DNA of 64,000 nt from the NCBI RefSeq assembly GCF_021654135.1, contig NZ_JAKGSD010000023.1, forward strand, positions 1 to 64,000. Direction: 5' to 3'. Below the pieces are notes generated by a model. The model was not told the origin of the DNA. It saw nothing but the letters and a program-made list of their open reading frames with translations, and searched no databases. The DNA comes from Amycolatopsis tucumanensis. Lineage in GTDB: Bacteria > Actinomycetota > Actinomycetes > Mycobacteriales > Pseudonocardiaceae. Below, piece by piece: positions 63,240 through 64,000 of this stretch; within the stretch, counting starts at the first letter, position 1; the number at the start of each line of letters is the position of its first letter. Position numbers and translations under genes: made by a program.

Positions 63240-64000
63240 ATGAGCGTTCGCGAAGCCGTCGAACGGCTGCTGGGAGTTCCGGTCACCGGGGTGCGCCGCA
63301 GCAGTGGCGCGGTGTGCCTGGTGACCGCCGAGGGGCGGGGTGTCCTGGTCGCGAAGCAGGGCAGCGGCCCCGGCGCGACCGACGCCGAAGCCGCCGGGCT
63401 GCGGTGGCTCGGCGAGCACGGGGACGTGCCGGTGCCGCAGGTCCACGCGCACGACGACGAGTGGATCGTCATGGAGTACGTGCCGCCGACGTACCCCGAG
63501 ACCGCCGCGGCGGAAGCGTTCGGGCGCGGCCTGGCGCGGCTGCACCTGCGGGGCGCGCCCGCGTACGGTTCGCCGCCGCCCGGCGGACCGGCCGACGCGT
63601 GGATGGGCCTCGCCCCGATGCGCAACGAGGAGTGCCCGGACTGGGCGACGTTCTACGGTTCGCACCGCGTGCTGCCGTACGTGCGGATGTGCGTGGACCA
63701 GGGCCTGTACGACGCGGGGCAGGCGGAGGTGTTCGAGCGGTTGTGCGCGCGGCTGCCCGAGCTGGGCGGCCCGGCCGAACCCCCGTCCCGTGTACACGGC
63801 GACGCGTGGAGCGGCAACGTGCACTGGGGGCAGGGCGCGGTGTGGCTGATCGACCCTGCGGCGCACGGCGGGCACCGCGAGACGGACCTGGCGATGCTGC
63901 GGCTGTTCGGCACGCCGCTGCTGGAGCACATCCTGGGCGCGTACGAGGAAGCGGCGAAGGACCTGGACGCCCCACTCGCCGACGGCTGGCGGGAGCGCGT
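63240..64000 (+). CDS. fructosamine-kinase-family protein (3' end outside the window)
   Basis: Begins at the ATG at 63240 with AAAAGG upstream and runs off the right edge after about 253 codons. Kinase-like landmarks: GVRRSSGAVCLVTAEGRGVLVAKQG, WLGEHGDVPVPQVHAHDDEW, MEYVPP, FGRGLARLHLRG, the catalytic loop VHGDAWSGNVHWG and the metal site LIDPAAHGGHRETDLAML. These match ketosamine/fructosamine 3-kinases, which phosphorylate glycated proteins to trigger deglycation. It follows ptpA on the same strand, an arrangement common in actinobacteria. Confidence 0.88.
   Translation, partial: MSVREAVERLLGVPVTGVRRSSGAVCLVTAEGRGVLVAKQGSGPGATDAEAAGLRWLGEHGDVPVPQVHAHDDEWIVMEYVPPTYPETAAAEAFGRGLARLHLRGAPAYGSPPPGGPADAWMGLAPMRNEECPDWATFYGSHRVLPYVRMCVDQGLYDAGQAEVFERLCARLPELGGPAEPPSRVHGDAWSGNVHWGQGAVWLIDPAAHGGHRETDLAMLRLFGTPLLEHILGAYEEAAKDLDAPLADGWRER

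Overview
The window is high-GC actinobacterial chromosome. Gene content and order point to a member of the Pseudonocardiaceae, most likely Amycolatopsis or a close relative. The backbone matches the conserved Mycobacterium tuberculosis segment glnA2 (Rv2222c), the Rv2223c/Rv2224c hydrolase lipoproteins, panB (Rv2225), RNase H/phosphatase (Rv2228c), the zinc-ribbon protein (Rv2229c), the Nif3 protein (Rv2230c) and ptpA (Rv2234), with many insertions. At the extreme left the minus strand carries the promoter and pre-16S leader of an rRNA operon that continues outside the window.

Layout. 0-12.6 kb: glnA2 with an MFS transporter, a GlxA-type regulator, an LprG-type lipoprotein, two tandem serine-hydrolase lipoproteins, secA2, nadE and a DinB-fold protein. 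12.6-16.5 kb: ogt, small enzymes and an AraC regulator, interrupted by two non-coding blocks of direct repeats. 16.6-18.4 kb: panB and uppP. 18.5-25.9 kb: a polyamine-type ABC transporter operon with an aminoaldehyde-type dehydrogenase, divergent from a FadR-type regulator and a Cache-domain protein. 25.8-30.1 kb: metal-receptor/DUF4326/RNB operon and a CooC/ParA-like ATPase with an unknown partner. 30.2-38.7 kb: a compact locus resembling a Gram-positive type IV secretion machine (VirB4, VirB6, VirB8, TcpE/PrgI, pilin-like and cell-wall hydrolase proteins) with no relaxase, coupling protein or recombinase in the window. 39.6-49.4 kb: rnpB, an sfnG/sfnC-like sulfone oxidation pair, a transporter, an aldo/keto reductase with an AraC regulator, and the RNase H/zinc-ribbon/Nif3 trio.

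49.46-62.73 kb: a 13.3-kb integrated element that has split ptpA near its 5' end. It leaves a 12-codon remnant on the left and supplies a new promoter region, ribosome-binding site and N-terminus for ptpA on the right; an 11-bp core is shared at both ends. The element carries a large serine integrase, an HK97-type major capsid protein, a possible virion surface protein, a second serine recombinase, a helix-turn-helix/TPR regulator, a TraB/FtsK-type DNA translocase next to a cluster of 10-bp repeats (candidate clt transfer locus), a DUF2637/SpdB-like membrane protein, and two putative initiator genes. Each initiator gene contains iteron-like repeats inside its own reading frame, as in lambda O; one set abuts a perfect TTATCCACA DnaA box. 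Related palindromes built on GTTYACCCCCCG/GGGGTRAAC recur across the element and probably form an operator network. No terminase, portal, tape-measure or protease gene was recognised. The element therefore looks like a hybrid of an actinobacterial integrative conjugative element and a capsid-bearing phage satellite.

The two strongest candidates for an under-described system are this capsid-bearing, ptpA-targeting element and the relaxase-less type IV secretion-like locus. Start codons were chosen from ribosome-binding sites, operon overlaps and conserved N-termini; all functional assignments come from reading the protein sequences without database searches.
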